From NCBI RefSeq assembly GCF_039822205.1, contig NZ_JBAGBW010000024.1, positions 1 through 28,434 on the forward strand: a stretch of DNA of 28,434 bases, written 5' to 3'. The stretch's first letter is position 1; the number at the start of each line of letters is the position of its first letter. The position numbers and the translations under genes are program-made. The notes below the pieces were generated by a model that was given only the letters and a program-made list of their open reading frames with translations, was not told the origin of the DNA and did no database searches. Origin of the DNA: Thermodesulfobium sp. 4217-1. GTDB taxonomy: Bacteria > Thermodesulfobiota > Thermodesulfobiia > Thermodesulfobiales > Thermodesulfobiaceae. Shown in pieces: positions 1 through 6,799 of the stretch.

Positions 1-1
1 G

Positions 2-106
2 TGTTTTGCATTATATGTAAATAGTATAACCATTGTAATACTGGCTATAATAGCACTGTGTAACTTATTGAACAAATACATATCTCGTTACGATAAGATT
101 TTATGA
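2..106 (+). CDS. C-terminal fragment of a membrane protein (partial, enters from the left edge)
   Basis: An open frame starts at base 2 and ends at the TGA at 104-106, giving 34 residues and no start codon inside the window. The first two thirds are strongly hydrophobic (run ITIVILAIIALC), followed by a short charged tail, NKYISRYDKIL. That is the shape of a final transmembrane helix plus cytoplasmic tail, as at the end of many ABC transporter permeases. It converges on modC with only 18 bp between the stop codons. The family cannot be decided from this piece. The frame is plausible because of its hydrophobic pattern, but it could be fortuitous. Confidence 0.45.
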   Translation, partial: CFALYVNSITIVILAIIALCNLLNKYISRYDKIL

Positions 107-124
107 AAAGAGACAAAGAAAAAA

Positions 125-775
125 CTAATGCTGCACTACGACATCATTAGTAATTCTGCCCGAATTAAGATATATAATTCTGTCACCAATGCGATTAGCC
201 TCTTCTTTATCGTGTGTAACTAAAATGAACAATATGTTGAAGCTTTCTTGAAAATTTCTAATTTCTTCTCCAAGTCTAACACGCGTTTCCGAGTCAAGTG
301 CAGACAATGGTTCGTCTAATAATATGGCATTTGGTTCTGTCATAAGAGCCCTTGCAAGAGCTACCCTTTGCCTCTCTCCACCAGATATCAGCAACGGAAA
401 TGAGTCTTTTAATTGGGTTATATTAAATTTAGACATCAGCTCTTGAGCCCTTAAATGATCAACCTTGTTCTTCTTTGAACCATAAAGAATGTTATTGTAT
501 ACGCTAAGATGTGGAAAAAGAGCATAATCTTGAAACATCATACTAAATTTTCTTTTCTGGGGAGAAATAAAAATCCCTTTATCTGTATCTGCAAAAGCAG
601 TCTCTTTAAAAACAATGCTTCCCTTGTGAAGCTTTCTTAGACCAGACAACAGTTTAAGGGTTGTAGTTTTTCCGCAGCCAGATGGACCAAACAAAACTAA
701 GACTTGATTTTCTGCTTCAAAGCATATTTGCAAATCAAAATTAGAAAGTTTTTGAAATATGTTAACTTTTAGCAT
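125..775 (-). CDS. modC: Molybdate/tungstate ABC transporter ATP-binding subunit ModC
   Basis: This is the cytoplasmic ATPase that powers oxyanion import through the ModB permease. The 216-residue protein shows Walker A GPSGCGKTT at about 30-38, the Q-loop glutamine near 82, the signature SGGERQ at 131-136, Walker B ILLDEP at 151-156 followed by a D-loop SALD, and the switch histidine near 188 (LVTHDKEE). It ends soon after the nucleotide-binding domain, so the C-terminal TOBE (Mop) domain of E. coli-type ModC (about 350 residues) is missing. A free Mop-domain protein is encoded nearby at 2832. The start overlaps the end of modB by 14 nt, indicating translational coupling. The ATPase alone does not distinguish Mo from W; the assignment rests on ModB and ModA beside it. 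Confidence 0.9.
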   Translation of the reverse strand: MLKVNIFQKLSNFDLQICFEAENQVLVLFGPSGCGKTTTLKLLSGLRKLHKGSIVFKETAFADTDKGIFISPQKRKFSMMFQDYALFPHLSVYNNILYGSKKNKVDHLRAQELMSKFNITQLKDSFPLLISGGERQRVALARALMTEPNAILLDEPLSALDSETRVRLGEEIRNFQESFNILFILVTHDKEEANRIGDRIIYLNSGRITNDVVVQH

Positions 776-1457
776 TTTCTAACTCCTTATAAGAAGCTTT
801 CTTTCTAGATATTTTGTTTGAAATAAATATTAAGACCAAATTGATTAGGCAAATGACGGCCACATAAAAAAAGGCCTCGTGCATTTGGCCATTTTCTGTT
901 GCAAAAAAAATCTGAATAGGAACGGTATTTGTAACACCAGGAATATCACCTGCTACCATTATAGTCGCTCCAAATTCTCCTAATGCCCTTGCAAAAGCAA
1001 TGATAAAACCAGAAATTAAGCCGCGGGATGAAAGAGGAACGGTAATTGTAAAAAATATTTTCCAATTACCGGCACCTAAGGTCTTAGCTGCATCTTTTAG
1101 ATTTTCATCTATTTCTTCAAAGGCTGATCTTGCGCTTTTGTACATTAAAGGAAAAGATACTATAAAGGATGCGATTGCTGCTGCATAAATAGTAAAGACA
1201 ATTGAAATGCCAAAAGTATTTTTTAAAAAAATGCCAAGAGGTCCGTATTTCCCAAATAAGACAAGCAAAAGAAATCCCACAACAACAGGCGGCACCACTA
1301 ATGGCAGGACAAACAGCCCATCTAGCACATCTTTACCCTTAAAGTTATTCTCTGACATAAACCTTGCAACTAAAATGCCAAATATTACAAGAAAGATAGA
1401 AGACATTAGCGACGCCTCTAAAGAAAGCCATATTGGGGTATAGTCTATACTGTTCAT
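762..1457 (-). CDS. modB: Molybdate/tungstate ABC transporter permease ModB
   Basis: This is the integral membrane channel of the Mod importer, 231 residues long, the usual size for ModB. Several hydrophobic stretches fit five to six transmembrane helices. The cytoplasmic EAA loop that contacts the ATPase is clear: AAKTLGAGNWKIFFTITVPL around residues 123-142, followed by ALGEFGATIMVAG near 160-170, a segment highly characteristic of ModB/CysT-type permeases. The gene lies 20 nt downstream of modA and overlaps modC, so modABC is one operon read leftwards. The identity as an oxyanion permease is firm. The choice of Mo over W is not visible in the sequence. Confidence 0.93.
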   Translation of the reverse strand: MNSIDYTPIWLSLEASLMSSIFLVIFGILVARFMSENNFKGKDVLDGLFVLPLVVPPVVVGFLLLVLFGKYGPLGIFLKNTFGISIVFTIYAAAIASFIVSFPLMYKSARSAFEEIDENLKDAAKTLGAGNWKIFFTITVPLSSRGLISGFIIAFARALGEFGATIMVAGDIPGVTNTVPIQIFFATENGQMHEAFFYVAVICLINLVLIFISNKISRKKASYKELENAKS

Positions 1458-1477
1458 ACTAAACTAATATGTGCTCT

Positions 1478-2287
1478 TTAATTTTCACTTGAAGTCTTGG
1501 GAGGCAAAAAGCCATATCCACTAAGAATCTTTTGTGAGTCCTTGTCTAACAGGTATTTCATAAATTCTGTGGAAATATCTTGATTTTTTGACGAGTTAAT
1601 AATAGCTGCATAATATTCGATCGGTTTATGATTTAGATCGGGAATCGTGCTTGCAATTTCCACATCTTTAACAATCGCTGCATCAGTCCTATATACAAAA
1701 CCAGCATCAACGTTTGAAGTGTTTACATAATCAAGAACCTGCCTAACATCCTTTGCATAAATAAATTTATCTTTAAGCTCGTTAAACAATCCTACTTTTT
1801 CCATGCTTTCTTTGGCATAAACACCAGCTGGCACACTTGGGACTGCACCAATAGCTATACGCTTAACGTCCTCCCTCTTCAAATCATCAACACCCTTTAT
1901 GCCCAAAGGATTGCCCTTTGGAACTATTAAAACAAGTATGTTCTTAGCAAAAACTTCTGATTTAGATGGATCTATTAATTTTTCAGACTCTAAGGTTTGT
2001 AGATCTTTTAAAGAAACAGGAAGGAACAGATCTACCTTGGCCCCTTGCTCTATTTGTTGTCTCAAAGCACCAGATGCACCATAGTTAACCCTAACTAAAA
2101 CATTGGGATAAGCTTTTTCAAAATTTGCAATAATCTTATTCAAAGATTCGGTAAGACTAGCTGCTGCTGAAATGGTAATGGTTGTTTGTTTAGAGTTAGT
2201 GGATTTACTAGACGAGCAGCCTGAAATCAAAAACACAGAAGAAACGACAATCAAACAAGCAAAACACACAATAACAATCTTTTTCAT
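1478..2287 (-). CDS. modA: Molybdate/tungstate-binding lipoprotein ModA
   Basis: This is the substrate-binding protein that captures molybdate (or tungstate) outside the cytoplasmic membrane. The ATG at 2287 was chosen because it has a good ribosome site (GGAGGA, 2295-2300) and gives a typical lipoprotein signal peptide, MKKIVIVCFACL, ending in a lipobox LISGC with Cys near residue 24. The frame stays open upstream, but those 16 codons look non-coding. The product is 269 residues with family hallmarks AAASL near the mature N terminus, NYGASGAL (about 80-87) and a C-terminal SGYGFLPP. The protein is the classic ModA type and not the archaeal WtpA type. A long leader and a separate promoter lie upstream (2288-2637). 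Confidence 0.93.
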   Translation of the reverse strand: MKKIVIVCFACLIVVSSVFLISGCSSSKSTNSKQTTITISAAASLTESLNKIIANFEKAYPNVLVRVNYGASGALRQQIEQGAKVDLFLPVSLKDLQTLESEKLIDPSKSEVFAKNILVLIVPKGNPLGIKGVDDLKREDVKRIAIGAVPSVPAGVYAKESMEKVGLFNELKDKFIYAKDVRQVLDYVNTSNVDAGFVYRTDAAIVKDVEIASTIPDLNHKPIEYYAAIINSSKNQDISTEFMKYLLDKDSQKILSGYGFLPPKTSSEN

Positions 2288-2341
2288 AATTATTTCCTCC
2301 TTTTCATATGTGAAGGTGTGTTCGTTTCCAAACATACCCCG

Positions 2342-2357
2342 TGGGCTTAATAAAGCC
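2342..2357 (-). promoter_or_regulatory. Perfect hairpin ahead of the modA ribosome site
   Basis: GGGCTT-TATT-AAGCCC is a six-bp perfect stem with a four-nt loop, lying about 40 nt upstream of the GGAGGA site of modA. No run of U follows it (the next bases are ACGGGG), so it is not a standard intrinsic terminator. It may stabilise the transcript or be part of a leader switch. Confidence 0.45.
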
Positions 2358-2360
2358 CAG

Positions 2361-2397
2361 GTTATATATCCATGACAAACGTTTTAGGATATACAAC
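2361..2397. promoter_or_regulatory. 37-bp imperfect inverted repeat in the modA leader
   Basis: GTTATATATCC (2361-2371) and GGATATACAAC (2387-2397) are inverted copies matching at 10 of 11 positions, separated by 15 bp. The AT-rich TATAT core recalls ModE-type operators, but the half-site spacing is longer than in the E. coli ModE site and no modE gene is in the window. It could instead act as an RNA stem-loop. Existence of the repeat is certain; its role is not known. Confidence 0.5.
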
Positions 2398-2402
2398 TCG
2401 GA

Positions 2403-2459
2403 GAACCCTTGAACTTTGGACTCCAAGTCCGTCGCTCTGCTCAGCTAAGCTACGGGCGC
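2403..2459 (-). pseudogene. Truncated tRNA-like sequence (5' three quarters)
   Basis: Reading leftwards from 2459, the sequence follows tRNA numbering: acceptor 5' strand GCGCCCG, then TA, a D-arm (GCTT/GAGC), a seven-base anticodon loop CTTGGAG with T33 and anticodon TGG, a five-base variable region, T-stem 5' strand AAGGG and the T-loop start TTC. After position 56 the similarity stops. No CCCTT strand, no CGGGCGC acceptor 3' strand and no CCA are found. The anticodon stem has two mismatches (27-43 and 28-42), and G19 of the D-loop is an A. The body resembles an arginine tRNA. It is best read as a decayed or truncated tRNA gene; a tRNA mimic in the mod leader is the alternative. Confidence 0.5.
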
Positions 2460-2608
2460 GCAGGATGTGGGCGATGAAATATCACCCGCAAACTTCAAAT
2501 TTTTTACTCAAACTTTGATATGAGTGAAGAACTCCAAGCTCAAGCTAAGATGAAGTCGCCATCGACGTTTATTTAACTTAGCAAGCCCTCTTAAAGGCTG
2601 ATATATAT

Positions 2609-2637
2609 TATATATGGTAATACAATCTATTTGTCAA
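2609..2637 (-). promoter_or_regulatory. Sigma-70-type promoter for modABC
   Basis: On the minus strand a perfect -35 TTGACA (2632-2637) is followed after 17 nt by TATATA (2609-2614); a TATAAT overlaps at 2607-2612 with 19-nt spacing. Transcription would start near 2600, leaving a leader of about 310 nt before modA. Confidence 0.6.
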
Positions 2638-2769
2638 GGGTCAATACAGGTTAAAAGATAGTGATTATAAAAAATGCACATATTCTTTGACTTACTATTT
2701 TTTAAGTTAATTTCATTTTTAACATATAATTAACAAAATAAAGTCAATTAATCTGATCTCTAATTAAAT

Positions 2770-2799
2770 TTGACATTATCTTGTGATCACTCATATAAT
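2770..2799 (+). promoter_or_regulatory. Consensus sigma-70 promoter for the Mop protein gene
   Basis: TTGACA (2770-2775) and TATAAT (2794-2799) are both perfect and are 18 bp apart. The 8-bp palindrome GTGATCAC (2783-2790) lies in the spacer and could be a repressor half- or full site. The start codon is 33 bp downstream of the -10 box. Confidence 0.75.
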
Positions 2800-2831
2800 A
2801 AAGTCATTAAATACTGTTTTGGGAGGATTAT

Positions 2832-3038
2832 ATGGAAAGTACTTTAAGAAATCACTTAAAGGGCAAGATTGTTGAAATTGTTAAAGGTGATGTGGTATCT
2901 GAAGTAAACGTAGAGACCACTGCTGGAATTATAGTTTCTATAGTCACGACCAGAAGCGTGGAAAAACTTATGCTAAAAGTTGGAGACGAGGTAAATGCAG
3001 TAATAAAGGCAACTGAGGTGAGTATAGAAAAGCCTTAA
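2832..3038 (+). CDS. Molybdenum/tungsten-binding protein, single Mop (TOBE) domain (molbindin)
   Basis: This 68-residue protein is one complete Mop domain. It has RNHLKGKIVEIVKG at the N terminus, then EVNVET, the central VTTRSVEKLMLKVGDEV and a closing AVIKATEVSIEKP, which is the pattern of molbindins and of the C-terminal domains of ModC and ModE. Such proteins bind molybdate or tungstate as oligomers in the cytoplasm and serve as metal store or sensor. A strong ribosome site GGGAGG ends 5 nt before the ATG, and a near-perfect promoter lies just upstream. It is divergent from modABC, whose ATPase lacks this domain. Storage or buffering of Mo/W is the likely role. Confidence 0.88.
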   Translation: MESTLRNHLKGKIVEIVKGDVVSEVNVETTAGIIVSIVTTRSVEKLMLKVGDEVNAVIKATEVSIEKP

Positions 3039-3077
3039 AATTAGCTTGTTTCAGTTAATTTTACAATAGTTGGTTTT

Positions 3078-4319
3078 CTATCTCTCAAAAATAGCAAGTG
3101 TTTCTGTGTGGACAGTATTTGGATAAAAGTCAAAACCATAAATCTTTTTTAAATCATATTTTTGCAACAAATATGACATATCTCTGCCAAGGGTTATGGG
3201 ATTGCAAGAAAGATAAATAATTTTTTTTGGCAGAGCTCTCAATATTTTTTCTAATAGTGTTTTTTCAGCTCCTGGCCTTGGAGGGTCAAGGATAACGACC
3301 TCAGAATCCTTTAAAAAATTGATATCAATATGCTCAGAAGAGGACAAAAATGATATTATATTTTTTGTGTTAAGAATTTTCAAATTCTTCTTTGAATACA
3401 AAAATGAATTTTTAAAAGATTCTATTAATACTATTTTGTCTACTAAATCTCTAAGAGTTATGCCTATTGAGCCAACTCCAGAATAAAGATCGGCCACCTG
3501 CTTGAATCCTTTAACCTCACTTCTAATAATCTCTAAGGCCTTAGAAAATAGCTCAATATTGTTTTGGAAGAAACAGTCATAGCCATACTTTATCTGAGTG
3601 CCCAAAAGATCTTGTTCTATAAATTCCTGACCATATATTTGTTTATTATTCCCGGCAATTACAACAAGACCAACTAAATTTTCAATTTTGGGTAAAATAA
3701 TTTTATCAATTTTATAATTTAAATAAATTATTCCCAATACTTCGCCATTTGTCCCTTTTCTAAAAACAGCCCTGTCAAGAGCCTTTCTGTCTATATTTAA
3801 AGAATTAATGAAATCTAAAAATCTATATGCAAGGCGATTTACCCTATCGTCTATCAGCGCACATCCATATTCAAGAGGCACAAGATTTTTTGTCCCTCTC
3901 TTATAAAAGGCATATTTTAAATTAAGGGCGCTATTATCTAACTTATATTCAATCTTTGTTCTGTATCCATATATATCATTTGCTTTATAAAACGAATCAA
4001 GTCTTAAGTCTTTTTTTACAGTTTGAAATATTGCCTCTTCAGTTATATTTTTTTTCAAATCAACCTGATAGTCATAGCTTATAGTCTGCCAGGGTGAGCA
4101 GTTAAGATAGTGCGTTTCTTTCGGGGGGACTCTAAACATAGATGGCTCAATTATATTGACGAGTTCTGCTTCAATATAGTCTTTCTTTTCGTTAACGAAC
4201 TTAACTTCAGCAATCTCTTCAGGCAAAACCCCATAGCAGAACACGACTTTGCCAGAGGATTTTCCAAGAGTCTTACCAGAACAAACTATCTTTTCAAATT
4301 TTATAGGTACTATATCCAT
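3078..4319 (-). CDS. TrmA/RlmD-family RNA (uracil-5-)-methyltransferase
   Basis: This is an S-adenosylmethionine-dependent enzyme that methylates C5 of a uridine in rRNA or tRNA. The 413-residue protein starts with a TRAM RNA-binding domain (about 1-60) and has a Rossmann SAM site VADLYSGVGSIG. The motif LDPPRPG is followed by the catalytic nucleophile Cys372 in YLSCNP and the conserved C-terminal HTET with Glu406. RlmD-type enzymes usually carry a four-cysteine iron-sulfur motif. Here only one cysteine remains in that region (near residue 74, LNCSPW), so the cluster is probably absent. The ATG overlaps the flhA stop codon by 1 nt (TAATG), so it is translated from the flagellar mRNA. The exact target (m5U747, m5U1939 or m5U54) cannot be told. 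Confidence 0.85.
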   Translation of the reverse strand: MDIVPIKFEKIVCSGKTLGKSSGKVVFCYGVLPEEIAEVKFVNEKKDYIEAELVNIIEPSMFRVPPKETHYLNCSPWQTISYDYQVDLKKNITEEAIFQTVKKDLRLDSFYKANDIYGYRTKIEYKLDNSALNLKYAFYKRGTKNLVPLEYGCALIDDRVNRLAYRFLDFINSLNIDRKALDRAVFRKGTNGEVLGIIYLNYKIDKIILPKIENLVGLVVIAGNNKQIYGQEFIEQDLLGTQIKYGYDCFFQNNIELFSKALEIIRSEVKGFKQVADLYSGVGSIGITLRDLVDKIVLIESFKNSFLYSKKNLKILNTKNIISFLSSSEHIDINFLKDSEVVILDPPRPGAEKTLLEKILRALPKKIIYLSCNPITLGRDMSYLLQKYDLKKIYGFDFYPNTVHTETLAIFER

Positions 4320-6346
4320 TATTTTTTAACTGTCGCTATAACCTTGAGCTTTACATTTGGATCAAGCTCTTCAAATGACAAAATTGGTATTTTCGGTAGG
4401 GCTCTTAATGTGAGGGTTCTGATATGAGGTCTTATTCTTGATGTCGTCAAAACTACAAATCTCTTGCCCTGAGACAGGGCTTCCTGCACTGATGCTGTAA
4501 TATTGTTTACAATAGTCTGTGCAAATTGATTGTCCAAAACTTTATTTTCAGTCAAATTAGAATAAATCTCGCCCTCAAGATTGGCGTCTATTACGATTGC
4601 GCTTATTTCTCCAGGAGAGTCTTCATAAATCTGAGTAATTGATTTTCCTATCCTTTTTCTAACAGCCTCAGTGAGCGTGGCCACGTCCCTCAATTGTCTG
4701 GCATTATCAGCAAGGGCTTCAAAAATTGTCACCATATCTCTAATAGAGATGCCCTCGCTTAAAAGGGCGTGTAAAACCTTCTGGACGTCTCCAATTGAGA
4801 GCAATTCGGGCACAACCTCTTCAACCAACACGGGATGAGTCGTTTTTAGAGAATCAATAAGAGTTGAGGTCTCTTGTCTGCCAAGTATCAGAACAGCATT
4901 GGATTTTATGACTTCTGTCATATGGGTCACAATGACAGAAGATGGGTCTACTACAGTATAGCCTGATAATTCAGCAACTTCTTTTTTTTCTAAGTCTATC
5001 CAAACTGCGTTTAGACCGAAAACTGGTTCTTTAACCTTTATTCCGCTTATTGTAACCTCCTGCCCAGCCGGAGGCATGGCAAGCAGTTTATTTGGATATG
5101 CGTCTCCAACGGCGACTATATTTCCCCTGATTTTTACCTGGTATCTGGTAGAGTTAAGTTGTAAGTTGTCTCTTACTCTGATTGGTGGAACTATAAAGCC
5201 CATTTCCTCTGAGAGCTTTCTCCTGGTGAGGGCCAGTCTGTGGAGTATGCCCTCCCCTCTACTCACATCGGCCAGTTGCACCAAAGAATATCCCATTTCA
5301 AGCTCCAGTGTTTCAACTTTGAGAATTGAAGGATCAATTTCTACAGGCGGAAGAACAACTGGCACTTCAGCTTGAGATTCCTCTTCAGAGATCGCCTCTT
5401 CTTTGCCTTTCTTTACAAGAAGATACCCAGCAAAACCAAAAGCAGCAGCAAGAATGAAAAATGGGAGCTTTGGCAAACCAGGAATCAGACCCATAATTAA
5501 CATTATCAAGGCAGCAAAAAGTATTGCAGAGGGCTGAGCCACCATCTGAGTAAAGGTGTCTGAGCCAAGTCCTCCTTTACTCGATGCCCTTGTTATAATT
5601 ATGCCAGTAGAAGTGGATAGAAGAAGTGCTGGAATTTGAGAGACAAGACCTTCTCCGACCGTTAGAAGCGTATATGTGCTTAAGGCCTGTCCGATATCCA
5701 TATTGTGTTGTACTATACCAATGATAAAACCGCCTATTATGTTAATAAACATTATTACAATGGCAGATATTGCATCACCTCTTACAAATTTAGATGCGCC
5801 GTCCATGCTGCCATAAAAATCTGCTTCTCTTTGGATATCTCTTCTTCTTTCCCTTGCCTGATCATCGTTTATTAAGCCAGCATTTAGATCTGCATCTATT
5901 CCCATTTGTTTGCCAGGCATCGAATCCAATGTAAACCTGGCTGCCACTTCTGCCGTACGCGTTGCACCGCTTGTAATAACAAGGTATTGGATGACTATAA
6001 GGATCAAAAATATAATAAGACCAACCACGTAGTTGCCGCCAACCACAAAGTTACCAAATGAGTAAATTACCTCACCAGCAAAAGCGTGCAAAAGTATTAG
6101 CCTTGTCGCTGCTATCTCTAACGCAATCCTAAATATTGTCATTATTAAAATGAGCGTTGGAAAGACTGAGAAATCAAGTGGAGTAGTTACGCTTAGCGTC
6201 ACCATAAGAGTGATAATTGCAAGAGATATATTCAGTGACAGCAATATGTCCATCATTACAGGGGGCAAAGGAATCATCATAATTCCTAAAATAAGCATAA
6301 TTAGTGCTGCAAGAACGGTCTCCGATCGCGAAAAAACGCTGCTCAC
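4319..6346 (-). CDS. flhA: Flagellar export gate protein FlhA
   Basis: FlhA is the large ring-forming component of the flagellar type III export gate in the inner membrane. It couples proton flow to export and docks chaperone-substrate complexes. At 675 residues it has the normal size. The N-terminal half carries about eight hydrophobic helices, and the FHIPEP signature region appears as VAARFTLDSMPGKQMGIDAD around residues 134-153. After a charged linker near 315-335 (KKGKEEAISEEESQ) comes the cytoplasmic domain of about 340 residues. The start is GTG (6344-6346), directly abutting the fliJ TAG stop. FlhB, FliP, FliQ and FliR, the other gate proteins, are not in this window. Confidence 0.97.
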   Translation of the reverse strand: MSSVFSRSETVLAALIMLILGIMMIPLPPVMMDILLSLNISLAIITLMVTLSVTTPLDFSVFPTLILIMTIFRIALEIAATRLILLHAFAGEVIYSFGNFVVGGNYVVGLIIFLILIVIQYLVITSGATRTAEVAARFTLDSMPGKQMGIDADLNAGLINDDQARERRRDIQREADFYGSMDGASKFVRGDAISAIVIMFINIIGGFIIGIVQHNMDIGQALSTYTLLTVGEGLVSQIPALLLSTSTGIIITRASSKGGLGSDTFTQMVAQPSAILFAALIMLIMGLIPGLPKLPFFILAAAFGFAGYLLVKKGKEEAISEEESQAEVPVVLPPVEIDPSILKVETLELEMGYSLVQLADVSRGEGILHRLALTRRKLSEEMGFIVPPIRVRDNLQLNSTRYQVKIRGNIVAVGDAYPNKLLAMPPAGQEVTISGIKVKEPVFGLNAVWIDLEKKEVAELSGYTVVDPSSVIVTHMTEVIKSNAVLILGRQETSTLIDSLKTTHPVLVEEVVPELLSIGDVQKVLHALLSEGISIRDMVTIFEALADNARQLRDVATLTEAVRKRIGKSITQIYEDSPGEISAIVIDANLEGEIYSNLTENKVLDNQFAQTIVNNITASVQEALSQGKRFVVLTTSRIRPHIRTLTLRALPKIPILSFEELDPNVKLKVIATVKK

Positions 6347-6799
6347 CTAATTAGATTTCCTTTTTAACTCATGCATGTTGATTGAGGCTTCGTCAATATG
6401 TGATTGATCTTCTTTTAAAAATTCCCTTACGTATAGCTTTAGATGCTGGTCTTTGATTTTCTCCATAATCTTTCTTTTTACATCTTTCAAAAGAAAGTCA
6501 GATTTGTCTTCTTTTGCTTTTAGATAGGCTGAATACAATTCGTCTCTTTTTCTCTTCAGTATTTCTTCGGATACATACATATTGTTTAATAAAATATTAA
6601 TATTCTCAACGTTCGAGCCATTTTCTAAAGCAGAGTTTAATTCTTCTCTTGCAGTTAAAACTTTTTTAAAAAAGAGTTTATATTCTTTTTCTTTAATCAT
6701 AAAATCGCTCAGTGACTTTGCAAAAACCCCCAGAGAGGTGTCTCTTTCTATATCTCTGAGTTTTTTTATCTTCTCAAACTTAAAAGCAAATTTCTTCAT
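6347..6799 (-). CDS. fliJ: Flagellar export chaperone/ATPase stalk protein FliJ
   Basis: The 150-residue protein is very rich in Lys, Glu and Asp with heptad-like spacing, as expected for the two-helix coiled coil of FliJ. FliJ acts as the central stalk inside the FliI ATPase ring and touches FlhA. The opening FKFEKIKKLRDIERD matches the family N terminus (a basic-aromatic start followed by the first helix). Sequence conservation in FliJ is low, so position matters: it sits between fliG and flhA, overlaps the fliG stop by 1 nt (TAATG) and abuts flhA. The usual fliH and fliI genes between fliG and fliJ are missing. Confidence 0.82.
   Translation of the reverse strand: MKKFAFKFEKIKKLRDIERDTSLGVFAKSLSDFMIKEKEYKLFFKKVLTAREELNSALENGSNVENINILLNNMYVSEEILKRKRDELYSAYLKAKEDKSDFLLKDVKRKIMEKIKDQHLKLYVREFLKEDQSHIDEASINMHELKRKSN

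Larger units (their letters stand above)
2288..2600 (-). promoter_or_regulatory. Long structured 5' leader of the mod operon
   Basis: Between the predicted promoter and the modA start are about 310 nt with no credible reading frame. Read in the modA direction, potential structures include GCTAAG...CTTAGC (enclosing GTCG-ATGG-CGAC), GAGT-TCTTC-ACTC, GCGGGTGAT...ATCGCCCAC (imperfect), a tRNA-like segment (2459-2403), an 11-bp inverted repeat (2397-2361) and a hairpin GGGCTT-TATT-AAGCCC (2357-2342) about 40 nt before the ribosome site. None matches a Moco/Tuco riboswitch core that I can recognise. A cis-regulatory role is inference from length and structure only. Confidence 0.5.

Noticed and set aside
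2342-2357. Intrinsic terminator before modA
   Set aside because: The hairpin is perfect but is not followed by a U-run in the direction of transcription.
2172-2375. 67-residue plus-strand frame over the modA start
   Set aside because: It is antisense to modA, with no ribosome site and no family resemblance.
2403-2459. A complete functional tRNA gene
   Set aside because: The 3' T-stem strand, the acceptor 3' strand and CCA are absent, and the anticodon stem has two mismatches.
2288-2600. Moco or Tuco riboswitch in the modA leader
   Set aside because: No recognisable conserved core could be matched by eye; only generic stems were seen.
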